From JBKBMT01 sp046295655 (GTDB lineage Bacteria; Pseudomonadota; Alphaproteobacteria; Rhodobacterales; Rhodobacteraceae), in the NCBI GenBank assembly GCA_046295655.1, contig JBKBMT010000030.1, forward strand, positions 1 to 34,241: a stretch of 34,241 nucleotides of DNA, in the 5' to 3' direction. The notes beneath the pieces are model-generated. The model was given only the letters and a program-made list of their open reading frames with translations. It was not told the DNA's origin and searched no databases. Below are positions 24,019-31,800 of the stretch, piece by piece. A program made the position numbers and the translations under genes. Positions within the stretch are counted from its first letter, which is position 1. Each line of letters starts with the position of its first letter.

Positions 24019-25227
24019 CTAAAGCCGCGATGCCGCCGGATCGGCAGCCGCATCGCGCCGCTCGCCGCGATCGCCGGGGCGGCCCCCTGGGGGCCGGACG
24101 CGCGCCTCGATCCCGGGACGCAGCGCCTGGACGCCCTCGATCACCACCTGATCGCCGGCCTCGAAGCCGGCCCGGACAAGAACTGCATCGGCCTCGCGCT
24201 GCATGATGCGGATCGGCAGCCGCACGGCACGGTCGTCGCGGATTACCCAGACATAGGCGCCTTCGCGTCCCCATTGCACCGAGAGAGGATCGACGCTGGG
24301 AAGGACCTCGCCCGGCAGGTCGAGGGAAATCGAGAAGGACATGCCGGCGCGCAGCCGGTCGTCGGTGTTGTCGATCCGGGCCTGCATCCGCAGCGTGCGC
24401 GATGCCTCGTCCACCCGATTGTCCACCGCAGTCACCACCCCCTCCAGCGCCCGGTCCGAACGTGCAAGCGCGCGCGCCACAACCCGGTCTCCTGCCCCGA
24501 CGAGACCGACGAGCCGTTCGGGCACCCTGAATTCGACCAGCAGCGCGCTGCGATCGTCGATCCGCAAGAGGCTCGTGCCCTGGGTCAGCTGCTTGCCGAT
24601 CTCGGCATCGACAATGCCGACCCAGCCGCCTATGGGCGCGCGGATCGTGCGGCGATCCAGCTCGAACCGCGCCTGTTCCAGCGCAAGCTCGGCCTGGCGC
24701 AGCGCCAGATCGGCGTCGCGCGCCTGCACATCCGTCGCAACGCCCGAACCCTGGAGCCGCGACAGGCGTTCGACCCGGTCCTCGGCGTCGCGCCTGACCA
24801 GTGCCGCGCGTTCCGCGGCAATGCGTTCCGCCTCGGCCTCCAGCCGGGCGAGGACCTGGCCGGCCTCCACCCGGTCGCCCGAGCTGACGGCAAGCTCGAC
24901 CACGCGACCGCTGACCTCGGGCACGACCACCACCGAACGGATTGCCTGGCCGGTGCCGATCGCAGTGACGGTGTCGTTCATCACGCCGTCCCCCGGCGGA
25001 GCAGCGATGACGACGACCGGCGCACCGCCTCCCGGGGGACCTCCGGGGCCGCCCCGCGGCGCACCTTCGGGAGGCCGGGAAACCGGAAACCCCAGCGCCT
25101 CGACCGGCGCCAGGACGCCATACCGGTCAAGGACCGGCACCGCCGAGGGCACGTAGCGCACCCAGAGAAAAAGCGTGGCGGCCAGCAGGATCAGTCCGAT
25201 CACGACCTGCCGCAGAAGGCTCAGCAT
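24019..25227 (-). CDS. RND efflux periplasmic adaptor subunit (HlyD/MFP family)
   Basis: A 402-residue membrane-fusion protein. An N-terminal membrane anchor (about 8-24) is followed by an unusual Pro/Gly-rich linker (residues about 52-80, PRGGPGGPPGGG), a lipoyl-type domain (VPEVSGRVVELAVSSGDRVEAGQVLARL), a coiled-coil hairpin (ERIAAERAALVRRDAEDRVERL and DADLALRQAELALEQARFELD, both in part), the second lipoyl half (TIRAPIGGWVGIVDAEIGKQ) and beta-barrel and membrane-proximal domains. It links the permease to an outer-membrane channel. The ATG has GGAGATAGG upstream. It is the first gene of the two-gene operon; the gap to the permease is 11 bases. Confidence 0.92.
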   Translation of the reverse strand: MLSLLRQVVIGLILLAATLFLWVRYVPSAVPVLDRYGVLAPVEALGFPVSRPPEGAPRGGPGGPPGGGAPVVVIAAPPGDGVMNDTVTAIGTGQAIRSVVVVPEVSGRVVELAVSSGDRVEAGQVLARLEAEAERIAAERAALVRRDAEDRVERLSRLQGSGVATDVQARDADLALRQAELALEQARFELDRRTIRAPIGGWVGIVDAEIGKQLTQGTSLLRIDDRSALLVEFRVPERLVGLVGAGDRVVARALARSDRALEGVVTAVDNRVDEASRTLRMQARIDNTDDRLRAGMSFSISLDLPGEVLPSVDPLSVQWGREGAYVWVIRDDRAVRLPIRIMQREADAVLVRAGFEAGDQVVIEGVQALRPGIEARVRPPGGRPGDRGERRDAAADPAASRL

Positions 25228-25269
25228 CCTATCTCCTGCCGTATGCCTGCGCTTCGCGCGACAGCCTTG

Positions 25270-25297
25270 AGCGTAGCGCAGGTTGAACGCGGGGAAA
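25270..25297 (-). promoter_or_regulatory. Weak promoter candidate of the RND efflux operon
   Basis: On the minus strand TTTCCC, a 16-bp spacer and TACGCT, about 43 bases upstream of the adaptor ATG. Only partial consensus agreement. Confidence 0.28.
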
Positions 25298-25329
25298 GCC
25301 GTTTTCCGTCGCCTCGCGTCACGCTTCTG

Positions 25330-27552
25330 TCAGACAAGCCCGGTCTGCCGTCGCCCCGCCACCGCATTCCGCCCGAGAATCGCCAGAACGACCGCGCCGG
25401 ATACCGCGATGGCGAGAAGATCGTGCGAGACCAGCACCAGCCCCGCGAGCGTGAGCGCGATCTTCTCCCACCGCGCCACGGGCGCCCGGAAGAACCCGAT
25501 GTAGGCCACCGACAGCGCCACGATGGACAACACGCCCGATCCCAGCGCCAGCGCGAAGTCGCCCGGCGTCCAGTCGATGAACAGAAGCGACGGCGCGTAG
25601 ATGAACATCATCGGCACCAGTGCCTTGCCCATGGACAGGCGGAACGCGGTCATGCCCGTGCGCATCGGATCCGACTTGGCGATCCCGGCGCCGGCATAGG
25701 CGGCCAGCGCGACGGGCGGCGTGATGTCGGCCAGAACCCCGTAGTAGAACACGAAGAAATGGGTGGCCAACAGCGGGATGCCCAGCGTCTGAAGTGCCGG
25801 GGCGGCAATCGCGGCAAGGATGATGTAGGTCGGGGTCGTCGGAATTCCCGCGCCCATGATGATGCAGGCAATGGCGACCATGATCAGCGCGAAGAACAGC
25901 GTCGTTCCGTTGACGGTCAGCCAGCCGAACGGGTCGAGTCCCGCAACCAGCGCACCGATCCAGTGCGCCCCGTCGATCACCGCGCCCGAGAACTTGAACC
26001 CCATTCCGGTCAGCGTCGTGACCCCCAGGATGAAGCCCACGCAGGCACAGGCGGCCGTGATCGAGATCGACTGCTGGGCCCCGTTCTCCAGCGCGAAGAA
26101 CAGCTTGCGCGGCGTCAGCGCGCTGGAGGCGTCCATCCGCCGTCCGAGCCCCGCGGCCTGAAGGATCAGCGGGATGTAGGAACACAGGATCGTCAGCACG
26201 ATCCCCCAGAAGGCGGCAAGGAAGGGCGTGAACTTCATCAGCAGCATCGTGACCATCACGACCAGCGGGATGAACAGGTGCCACGCCCGACCGAGGACGG
26301 TCAGGAAGGCCGGGATCTGGTCGCGGTCCATTCCGGAAAGGCCCAGCCGCCGCGCCTCGAGATGCACCATGAACAAGGTCGAGAGGTAATGGAAGCAGGC
26401 CGGGATGATCGCGATCAGGATCAGCTCGTTGTAGGGCACTCCCAGCATCTCGGTCATGACAAAGGCCGCCGCGCCCATGATCGGCGGAGTCACCTGCCCG
26501 CCGCAACTGGCCGAGGCCTCCGTCGCCGCAGCGAACCGGCCCGAGAAACCCTTGGACTTCATCATCGGGATGGTGAAGGCGCCGGTCGTCACCGTGTTGG
26601 CGATCGGCGAGCCCGAGATCATGCCGAAGAACCCCGACGAGACGACCGCGACCTTGGCGGGTCCGCCGGTGAACCGTCCCGCGACGATCGAGGCGAGGTC
26701 GATGAACAGCTGCCCGAGCCCCGATGCCTGGGCCAGAACGCCGAACAGGACGAAGTGGAAGACAAAGGTGGCGACGACCCCGATCGCAATGCCGTAGATG
26801 CCTTCGGTGCCGAGATAGAGGTGATTGACAAGCCGGATGATGTCATAGCCGCGATGCGCCAGATCGCCGGGCAGATAGGGCCCGAAGATCGCATAGAGCA
26901 GCGCCAGCCCGCCGATCACCGGCAGCGTCTCGCCCATGCAGCGCCGGGTCGCCTCCAGCACCATCACGATGGCGATCATCCCCATGATGTAGTCGAGCGG
27001 CTGGGGAAAGCCGATGTTGCGGATGAAGATCGAGTCGAAGAACACGATCAGGTAGAGCGAGGTGCCGCCTCCCGCGATGGCCAGCGGCCAGTCGTAGAAG
27101 GCCGGCCGGTTGCCGTGTCCACCGACCCGGTCGATCGGCAGCGCGGTGAAGCCCAGCGCCACCGACAGCGCGATCAGGCCCCAGCCAGCGGCCGGCGTGA
27201 TGCGGTTGCCGAGACTTGTCGCGAGCTGCCAGCCGAGAAACACATAGAATGCCGCGAAGGCAAGTCCGAAGGCCCATGCCCGCATGCGGTGGTCGGGACG
27301 CGTGCGCGGGAACAGCAGGAACACCAGCGGCATGATGAACGACATGTGCACCGCCCGGTGCATCACTTCGTTCAGAAGGCCGTAGCCCGCCGTGTAGACG
27401 TGAAAGAGGCTGAGCAAGACGCAGAGTACCGTGCAGATCGCCCCGGTCAGGCCGCCCGGCCGGCGGAAGTTGGTCTCGTTGTCGTACTTTCGGACCAGCG
27501 CCTCCATCTCCTCGGGTGTCAGCGCAGTGTCGGGGGCGGGCCGGTTCGTCAT
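25330..27552 (-). CDS. TRAP transporter permease, fused small and large subunits (TAXI type)
   Basis: A 740-residue multi-pass membrane protein. After a 45-residue cytoplasmic start (TALTPEEMEALVRKYDNETNFR) come four membrane helices corresponding to the small DctQ-like part and then about 12 helices of the large DctM-like part. The large part has the TRAP signatures GSPIANTVTTGAFTIPMMKS, ATEASASCGGQVTPPIMGAA and GAGIPTTPTYIILAAIAAPAL. Fused permeases belong with TAXI-type solute-binding proteins, and one is encoded upstream. Transport is sodium- or proton-coupled import of small acids. The ATG at 27552 overlaps the DUF1850 stop by four bases. No terminator is visible after the stop. Confidence 0.93.
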   Translation of the reverse strand: MTNRPAPDTALTPEEMEALVRKYDNETNFRRPGGLTGAICTVLCVLLSLFHVYTAGYGLLNEVMHRAVHMSFIMPLVFLLFPRTRPDHRMRAWAFGLAFAAFYVFLGWQLATSLGNRITPAAGWGLIALSVALGFTALPIDRVGGHGNRPAFYDWPLAIAGGGTSLYLIVFFDSIFIRNIGFPQPLDYIMGMIAIVMVLEATRRCMGETLPVIGGLALLYAIFGPYLPGDLAHRGYDIIRLVNHLYLGTEGIYGIAIGVVATFVFHFVLFGVLAQASGLGQLFIDLASIVAGRFTGGPAKVAVVSSGFFGMISGSPIANTVTTGAFTIPMMKSKGFSGRFAAATEASASCGGQVTPPIMGAAAFVMTEMLGVPYNELILIAIIPACFHYLSTLFMVHLEARRLGLSGMDRDQIPAFLTVLGRAWHLFIPLVVMVTMLLMKFTPFLAAFWGIVLTILCSYIPLILQAAGLGRRMDASSALTPRKLFFALENGAQQSISITAACACVGFILGVTTLTGMGFKFSGAVIDGAHWIGALVAGLDPFGWLTVNGTTLFFALIMVAIACIIMGAGIPTTPTYIILAAIAAPALQTLGIPLLATHFFVFYYGVLADITPPVALAAYAGAGIAKSDPMRTGMTAFRLSMGKALVPMMFIYAPSLLFIDWTPGDFALALGSGVLSIVALSVAYIGFFRAPVARWEKIALTLAGLVLVSHDLLAIAVSGAVVLAILGRNAVAGRRQTGLV

Positions 27553-27998
27553 CGGGTAGCGTCCTCGCAGGGCAAGGGCAGGATCTCCAGCGGTGTGCCC
27601 GGCCAGATGGTCAGGTCGATCAAGGCCCCGGGCAGGCGCAGACGGTTTTCGTGCTCGGGTGCCGCGCGCAGGATCAGGCGCGGCACCGGGCGGTCCAGCG
27701 GCACGACGAATTCCTCGCCCTCGCGCCGCCAGCCCTTCGCTTCGTGGGCCAGGCCGGGACCATGCGCCGCAAACCGCTCGTCGATCTGGCGCAATCCGCT
27801 GTCGTCGATGGCATAGCGCGCAACAACCGGGGTGAGCGTCACCGAATGCCGCCAGGACAGCGCGAACTCGGTCGTTTCGGCGCGGACCAGTTCGACCTCG
27901 TCCGCGAGCCGGACGACCGCAAGGCATCCGGCCGCCACCGGCGCCGCAAGCAGCACCAGCCCGGCGACAAGCGCGCCGGGCCGGAGGGCGGAGGTCAC
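27549..27998 (-). CDS. DUF1850 domain protein in the TAXI-TRAP operon, GTG start
   Basis: A 149-residue exported protein. Residues 1-25 form a signal sequence ending PVAAGC; Cys25 could be a lipoprotein site, though the lipobox is not ideal. The mature domain has the DUF1850 pattern: LSWRHSVTLTPVVARYAID, EAKGWRREGEEFVVPL and a leucine-rich beta C-terminus (LRLPGALIDLTIWPG). DUF1850 genes are often found between TAXI-type binding protein and permease genes; their role is not established, and a part in docking or periplasmic assembly is only a guess. The start is a GTG overlapping the TAXI stop (GTGA, 27995-27998), and its stop overlaps the permease ATG, so all three are translationally coupled. 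Confidence 0.85.
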   Translation of the reverse strand: MTSALRPGALVAGLVLLAAPVAAGCLAVVRLADEVELVRAETTEFALSWRHSVTLTPVVARYAIDDSGLRQIDERFAAHGPGLAHEAKGWRREGEEFVVPLDRPVPRLILRAAPEHENRLRLPGALIDLTIWPGTPLEILPLPCEDATR

Positions 27999-28969
27999 TT
28001 CAGGATGCCCGCTTCGCGGAAATAGCGCTCGGCGCCCGGATGCAGCGGCACCGAAACCGATTCGAGCGCCGTTTCGAGCGAGATCCGGCTGCCCATCACG
28101 TGCACCTGTGCGAGGATGTCGGTGTTCTCGTACAGTGCCTTGACCATGGCATAGGCCAGATCGTCGTCGAGCCCGGCATGGGTCGCCCAGATCGCCCGCA
28201 CAGCCAGCGTCGGCACATCGGCATCCTGGCCGCGATAGGTTCCGGCCGGCAGCACCGCATTGGCGTAGTAGGGCTGCACCTCCTGCAGCTTCGCGATCTC
28301 GGGACCGGTCAGCGGCACGATCATGATGTCATGGCCGTTGGCCAGTTCGGTGATCGAGGCAGTCGGGATGCCCGCAGTGATCAGCGAGGCGTCGAGGTTG
28401 CCGTCCTTGATCTTGTCGGCCGACTGGGCGAAGGACGAATAGTCCTCGCTCACGTCCTCGCGCGACAGTCCGTGCGCTTCGAGCAGATCGCCCAGCAGCT
28501 GCCACTGCCCCGATCCGGGCGAGCCGGACGACACCGACTTGCCCTTGATGTCGCCGAACGTCTCGATCCCCGCCCCCTTGCGCGCGACCAGCTGGACGGT
28601 CTCGGGATAAAGCGAGCCGAGCGCGCGGATGTTCGGCGCGGCATTGCCTTCGAACTGGTTGCGGCCGTTGAAGGCGGCGTCGAGGATGTCGGCGGCGATG
28701 AAGGCGGTCTCGATCTCCTCCTTGGCCAGCAGCGAGGCATTTGCGACCGAGGCATTCCCGGTCTCGGCCGTGGCCGAGATGCGCCGGCCCTCCAGTTCGG
28801 CCTTGTTCGAGATGAGCTGCGCAAGCATCCCGCCAAGCGGATAGTAGGTGCCGCCGGTGCCGCCGGTGGCGATCCCGACAAAGACCCTCTGCTGCGCCTC
28901 GGCAGCGCCGGTCAGGGCCAGGGCGGACAGCGCCGCGGCGGCGAGAGACAGGGCGGTTCTGCGTTTCAT
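27995..28969 (-). CDS. TAXI family TRAP transporter solute-binding protein
   Basis: A 324-residue periplasmic binding protein. Signal peptide MKRRTALSLAAAALSALALT with cleavage likely after AEA (about residue 25). The mature part begins RVFVGIATGGTGGTYYPLGG, the TAXI signature, then AETGNASVANASLL, DIKGKSVSSGSPGSG, and DASLITAGIPTASI. The family includes characterised glutamate/glutamine binders as well as others, so the ligand is not certain. AAGGAG precedes the ATG. It is the first gene of the operon with DUF1850 and the fused permease and has a separate promoter candidate. Confidence 0.93.
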   Translation of the reverse strand: MKRRTALSLAAAALSALALTGAAEAQQRVFVGIATGGTGGTYYPLGGMLAQLISNKAELEGRRISATAETGNASVANASLLAKEEIETAFIAADILDAAFNGRNQFEGNAAPNIRALGSLYPETVQLVARKGAGIETFGDIKGKSVSSGSPGSGQWQLLGDLLEAHGLSREDVSEDYSSFAQSADKIKDGNLDASLITAGIPTASITELANGHDIMIVPLTGPEIAKLQEVQPYYANAVLPAGTYRGQDADVPTLAVRAIWATHAGLDDDLAYAMVKALYENTDILAQVHVMGSRISLETALESVSVPLHPGAERYFREAGILK

Positions 28970-29029
28970 GACATGCTCCTTGCTGGATACGGGTTCGTGC
29001 TCGCAGCCGCGTGAAGCTGCGTTACCGCT

Positions 29030-29058
29030 ACCGTGATCCAGCCGCCGGGGCGTGTCAA
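29030..29058 (-). promoter_or_regulatory. Candidate promoter of the TAXI-TRAP operon
   Basis: On the minus strand a consensus TTGACA box, a 17-bp spacer and CACGGT as a weak -10. It lies just after the pheS stop, giving a leader of about 55-60 bases before the TAXI ATG. Confidence 0.38.
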
Positions 29059-29068
29059 CGCCGCCCGG

Positions 29069-30139
29069 TCAGCCCGCGTGCAGGCTTGGCATGTCGAGCG
29101 CGGCGAATCCGTAGTGCCGCAGCCAGCGCAGGTCGCTTTCGAAGAAGGCCCGCAGGTCGGGGATGCCGTATTTCAGCATCGCCATCCGGTCGATCCCCAT
29201 GCCGAAGGCAAATCCCTGCCATTCCGCAGGGTCGATGCCGCCGGAGCGGAGGACATGGGGATGCACCATGCCGGACCCCAGCACCTCGAGCCAGCTGTCG
29301 CCCTCGCCCACCTTCAGCGTGCCCCCGGACCACGAACACTGGATATCGACCTCGGCCGAGGGTTCGGTGAAGGGGAAATGGCTGGCGCGGAAGCGGGTGC
29401 GCACGCGGGTGCCGAAGAAGGCGCTGAAGAATTCCTCCAGAACCCATTTCAGATTGGCCATGGTGATGTCGCGGTCGATCGCCAGCCCCTCGATCTGGTG
29501 GAACATCGGGGTGTGGGTCTGGTCCATGTCCATCCGATAGACCCGTCCGGGCGCAATGACCCGAAGCGGTGCGCCCTGGTCCTGCATGGCGCGGATCTGA
29601 ACCGGCGAGGTATGGGTACGGAGCACATGCGGCGGGCGGTTCTCGCCCCTTCGGCGGTGCATGAAGAAGGTATCGTGTTCCTGCCGGGCGGGATGTTCGG
29701 GGGCGATGTTCAGCGCGTCGAAATTGTACCAGTCGGTTTCGACCTGCGGGCCTTCGGCAACGCGAAACCCCATGTCGGCGAAGATGGCCGTGCATTCCTC
29801 CATCACCTGGCTGACGGGATGGACCGTGCCGCGCGGCCGCGGACGGGCCGGCAGGGTGACGTCCAGCCATTCCTCCCGCAGCCGGGCATCCAGCGCGGCA
29901 TCGGCCAGGGCCGCCTTGCGGGCCCGCAACGCGGTGTCGATCTCGTCCTTCAGGGCGTTCAGCGCGGCGCCGGCGGTCTGGCGCTGTTCGGGCGACATCT
30001 GGCCGAGCTCGCGCATCCTGAGGCTGATTTCGCCCTTCTTGCCCAGCGCGGCAAGGCGCACGTTCTCCAGGGCGGCCTCGTCCGCCGCATTGGCAACCGC
30101 CTCGATATACTTGCCCCGCAGGCTGTCGAGCCCGTCCAT
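29069..30139 (-). CDS. pheS: Phenylalanine--tRNA ligase alpha subunit
   Basis: A 356-residue class II synthetase subunit holding the active site. An N-terminal coiled coil (about 1-90) binds tRNA. The catalytic part has PRGTVHPVSQVMEE, FNFDALNIAPEHPAR-like YNFDALNIAPEHPARQ, RTHTSPVQIRAM, motif 2 with GRVYRMD and THTPMFHQIEGLAID, and motif 3 GFAFGMGIDRMAMLKYGIPD. The ATG at 30139 follows GGAGG. The usual pheT neighbour is absent downstream; instead a TAXI-TRAP operon follows. It carries its own promoter candidate immediately upstream. Confidence 0.96.
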   Translation of the reverse strand: MDGLDSLRGKYIEAVANAADEAALENVRLAALGKKGEISLRMRELGQMSPEQRQTAGAALNALKDEIDTALRARKAALADAALDARLREEWLDVTLPARPRPRGTVHPVSQVMEECTAIFADMGFRVAEGPQVETDWYNFDALNIAPEHPARQEHDTFFMHRRRGENRPPHVLRTHTSPVQIRAMQDQGAPLRVIAPGRVYRMDMDQTHTPMFHQIEGLAIDRDITMANLKWVLEEFFSAFFGTRVRTRFRASHFPFTEPSAEVDIQCSWSGGTLKVGEGDSWLEVLGSGMVHPHVLRSGGIDPAEWQGFAFGMGIDRMAMLKYGIPDLRAFFESDLRWLRHYGFAALDMPSLHAG

Positions 30140-30163
30140 CCGCGCCTCCGTCGATGCGAGGTC

Positions 30164-30192
30164 GTGCTAGCGGGGCGGCGGACCGAATGCAA
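30164..30192 (-). promoter_or_regulatory. Candidate promoter of pheS
   Basis: On the minus strand TTGCAT, a 17-bp spacer and TAGCAC, in the 60-bp gap after the hemerythrin-domain gene. It predicts a leader of fewer than 20 bases before pheS and no room for an attenuator. Confidence 0.48.
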
Positions 30193-30199
30193 GCCGGGC

Positions 30200-30766
30200 T
30201 CAGCCCAGCCCCGCCGGCCCGTGGCGCAGGATCACCGGAACCACCAGATCCTCCTCGTCGGTCAGATGCCGGTCCAATAGGCGCTGGGTCGTCCGCAGTT
30301 CGGTCAGGAATTCGCCGGCCGCGGCGCGGTGGCGCTGCCCTTCTTCCGCCCGGATTGCGGAGTTGGCGGCGTCGGCAAACCGCGAAAGGATACCGTCGAG
30401 CGCCTTGTGGTCGGCGTCCAGAAGCTCGAAGCCGGCGGCGATGCGCGGCTCTGCCTGGGCGAGCACCGGAAAGTAGTGCGCGTCCTCGATGTGGTGATGG
30501 CCGTGAAGTTCGCTGACGAAGATGCCGCCGAACCGCGCCAGCCGCGCGGAATGCATCCGTGGATCAAGACGCCGTTCCAGCAGCGCCTCGGTGTCGGTCG
30601 CCATTGCCTCGGTCAGCCTGCGGAACATCAGGTGCCGCTCGAGCCAGAACCGGACCAGCCCGTCGAAGTTGCGGTGCCGGGGCCATCCGGCGCGCGGGTA
30701 TTCGTCCAGCAGCACGCGCAGCGCGTCGGGCATGGACTGCCGGCTATCAAGCGAGTGATCCATCAT
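30200..30766 (-). CDS. Hemerythrin HHE-domain protein
   Basis: A 188-residue helical protein with the four-helix HHE pattern: His45 (RHLMF), the cluster HGHHHIEDAHYFP (His88-His97 with Glu94), His120 (DADHKALD) and His167 with Glu171 (DRHLTDEEDLVVP). These could bind a diiron centre for oxygen, nitric oxide or iron handling; the precise role is unknown. The start is set at tandem ATGs 30766/30763, preceded by GGAAGG. It sits between the rplT terminator and pheS, so it is probably transcribed separately from the ribosomal genes. No own promoter was clearly seen. Confidence 0.85.
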   Translation of the reverse strand: MMDHSLDSRQSMPDALRVLLDEYPRAGWPRHRNFDGLVRFWLERHLMFRRLTEAMATDTEALLERRLDPRMHSARLARFGGIFVSELHGHHHIEDAHYFPVLAQAEPRIAAGFELLDADHKALDGILSRFADAANSAIRAEEGQRHRAAAGEFLTELRTTQRLLDRHLTDEEDLVVPVILRHGPAGLG

Positions 30767-30810
30767 GCGCACCTTCCGCTGCGGATATGCATGCTGCCGC
30801 GCGGCCGAGA

Positions 30811-30843
30811 AAGCGAAACCCCGCAGGACGGACCTGCGGGGTT
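30811..30843 (-). terminator. Rho-independent terminator of rpmI-rplT
   Basis: A perfect 11-bp stem AACCCCGCAGG / CCTGCGGGGTT with a 5-base loop (30817-30827 with 30833-30843), followed on the minus strand by a T-rich stretch TTTCGCTTTC. It separates rplT from the hemerythrin gene. Confidence 0.88.
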
Positions 30844-30866
30844 GCACGGACCGTGTGCGGCAAGGC

Positions 30867-31226
30867 TCAGGCCGCGGCGCGCGCACGCTCCACGATGGCG
30901 CCGAAGGCTTCGGGCTCGTGCACCGCAAGATCGGCCAGAACCTTGCGGTCCACCTCGATCCCGGCCTTCGCCAGAAGATTGATGAAGCGCGAATAGGTCA
31001 GTTCGGCATCGACCAGCCGGACGGCGGCGTTGATCCGCTGAATCCACAGCGCGCGGAAGTTGCGCTTGCGCGCCTTGCGGTCGCGGGTCGCATACTGATT
31101 GGCCTTGTCGACCGCCTGGGTAGCGGTGCGGAAGTTCGTCGAGCGGGCGGCATAATAGCCCTTCGCCTGCTTGACCACCTTGCGGTGGCGGGCGTGGGTG
31201 ACCTTGCCGGATTTGACGCGTGCCAT
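30867..31226 (-). CDS. rplT: 50S ribosomal protein L20
   Basis: A 119-residue L20, an early-assembly rRNA-binding protein. The basic N-terminal extension (ARVKSGKVTHARHRKVVKQA) leads to KGYYAARSTNFRTATQAVDK, and the globular end has the usual LWIQRINAAVR and TYSRFINLLAKAGIEVDRK. GGAGAGC precedes the ATG, which is 12 bases after the rpmI stop. infC, often upstream in other bacteria, is absent. Confidence 0.98.
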   Translation of the reverse strand: MARVKSGKVTHARHRKVVKQAKGYYAARSTNFRTATQAVDKANQYATRDRKARKRNFRALWIQRINAAVRLVDAELTYSRFINLLAKAGIEVDRKVLADLAVHEPEAFGAIVERARAAA

Positions 31227-31238
31227 TCTGTGCTCTCC

Positions 31239-31439
31239 TTACCGGTCGTAGGGCATGTATTTCTTGACGATCTTCGCATCGGCATCCGACAGGATGGCGG
31301 TGCCGCGCGCGTCCCGGACGAATTTCGCCGTCCGCTTGATCATCCCGTGCCGCTTGCCGGCCTGGGTGAATTTCACCTTGCCGGTCGCCGTCATGGAAAA
31401 GCGCTTCTTGGCGCTCGACTTTGTCTTCATCTTGGGCAT
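31239..31439 (-). CDS. rpmI: 50S ribosomal protein L35
   Basis: A 66-residue L35 starting MPKMKTKSSAKKRFSMTATG, with the signature motif for the family (PKMKTKSSAKKRF) and a C-terminal IVKKYMPYDR. The start is at 31439 with GAGGAG at a normal distance; longer frames upstream are rejected. First gene of rpmI-rplT, with its own promoter candidate and a roughly 70-base leader. Confidence 0.98.
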   Translation of the reverse strand: MPKMKTKSSAKKRFSMTATGKVKFTQAGKRHGMIKRTAKFVRDARGTAILSDADAKIVKKYMPYDR

Positions 31440-31514
31440 TTCCATCTCCTCAGCGGGTGGTTTCCGCACGACTCGGCATGCCACACCGGCCGGCCGTGCG
31501 CCTTCGAAGGGGGC

Positions 31515-31543
31515 CCGATAGCCGCTGGCGGGTGGATTTGCAA
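31515..31543 (-). promoter_or_regulatory. Candidate promoter of rpmI-rplT
   Basis: On the minus strand TTGCAA, a 17-bp spacer and TATCGG, close to the alphaproteobacterial consensus. It begins right after the stop of the small membrane protein gene, leaving a GC-rich leader of about 70 bases in which L20 autoregulation could act; no known L20 leader fold was recognised. Confidence 0.52.
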
Positions 31544-31547
31544 GCCG

Positions 31548-31772
31548 TCAGTTGAAGAAGCGGCCGAACACCCGCACAAAGACGCGCGGAATCTCCTCCA
31601 GCGTGTAGCCCGAAGGCTTCTGCCAGATCGCAACGACGACAAGAACGCTCGCGATCATGATCAGGATCGCGGCCACGCGGGGCGGACGGCTTTCGCTGTA
31701 GGCGGACAGAAGCGAGGGGATCGCCAGAACAGCGGCGATGATCCCCACGACAAGCATCAGATCACTGTTCAA
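31548..31772 (-). CDS. Small two-helix membrane protein downstream of pyk, TTG start (uncharacterised)
   Basis: A 74-residue protein with two hydrophobic helices (about 5-24, MLVVGIIAAVLAIPSLLSAY, and 33-51) and a short C-terminal tail ending RVFVRVFGRFFN. The chosen start is TTG at 31770-31772 because GGGAGG lies five bases upstream; the only nearby ATG (31757) is 15 bases further in and would sit too far from that ribosome site. It follows pyk by 28 bases and probably shares its transcript. I do not recognise a characterised family. Confidence 0.7.
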   Translation of the reverse strand: MNSDLMLVVGIIAAVLAIPSLLSAYSESRPPRVAAILIMIASVLVVVAIWQKPSGYTLEEIPRVFVRVFGRFFN

Positions 31773-31800
31773 GCAGACCTCCCGACCGGGTCGGTCCAGC

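Noticed and set aside
24008..24274. ATG-initiated extension of the RND permease by 89 residues
   Set aside because: The extra residues are the adaptor gene read in another frame; the permease begins normally at the TTG.
24274..27816. Very long open frame (1180 codons) on the plus strand opposite the adaptor and TRAP permease genes
   Set aside because: It is the mirror of codon-biased minus-strand genes in GC-rich DNA; its product is low-complexity, rich in Arg, Asp, Gln and His, with no domain, and it runs across several unrelated genes.
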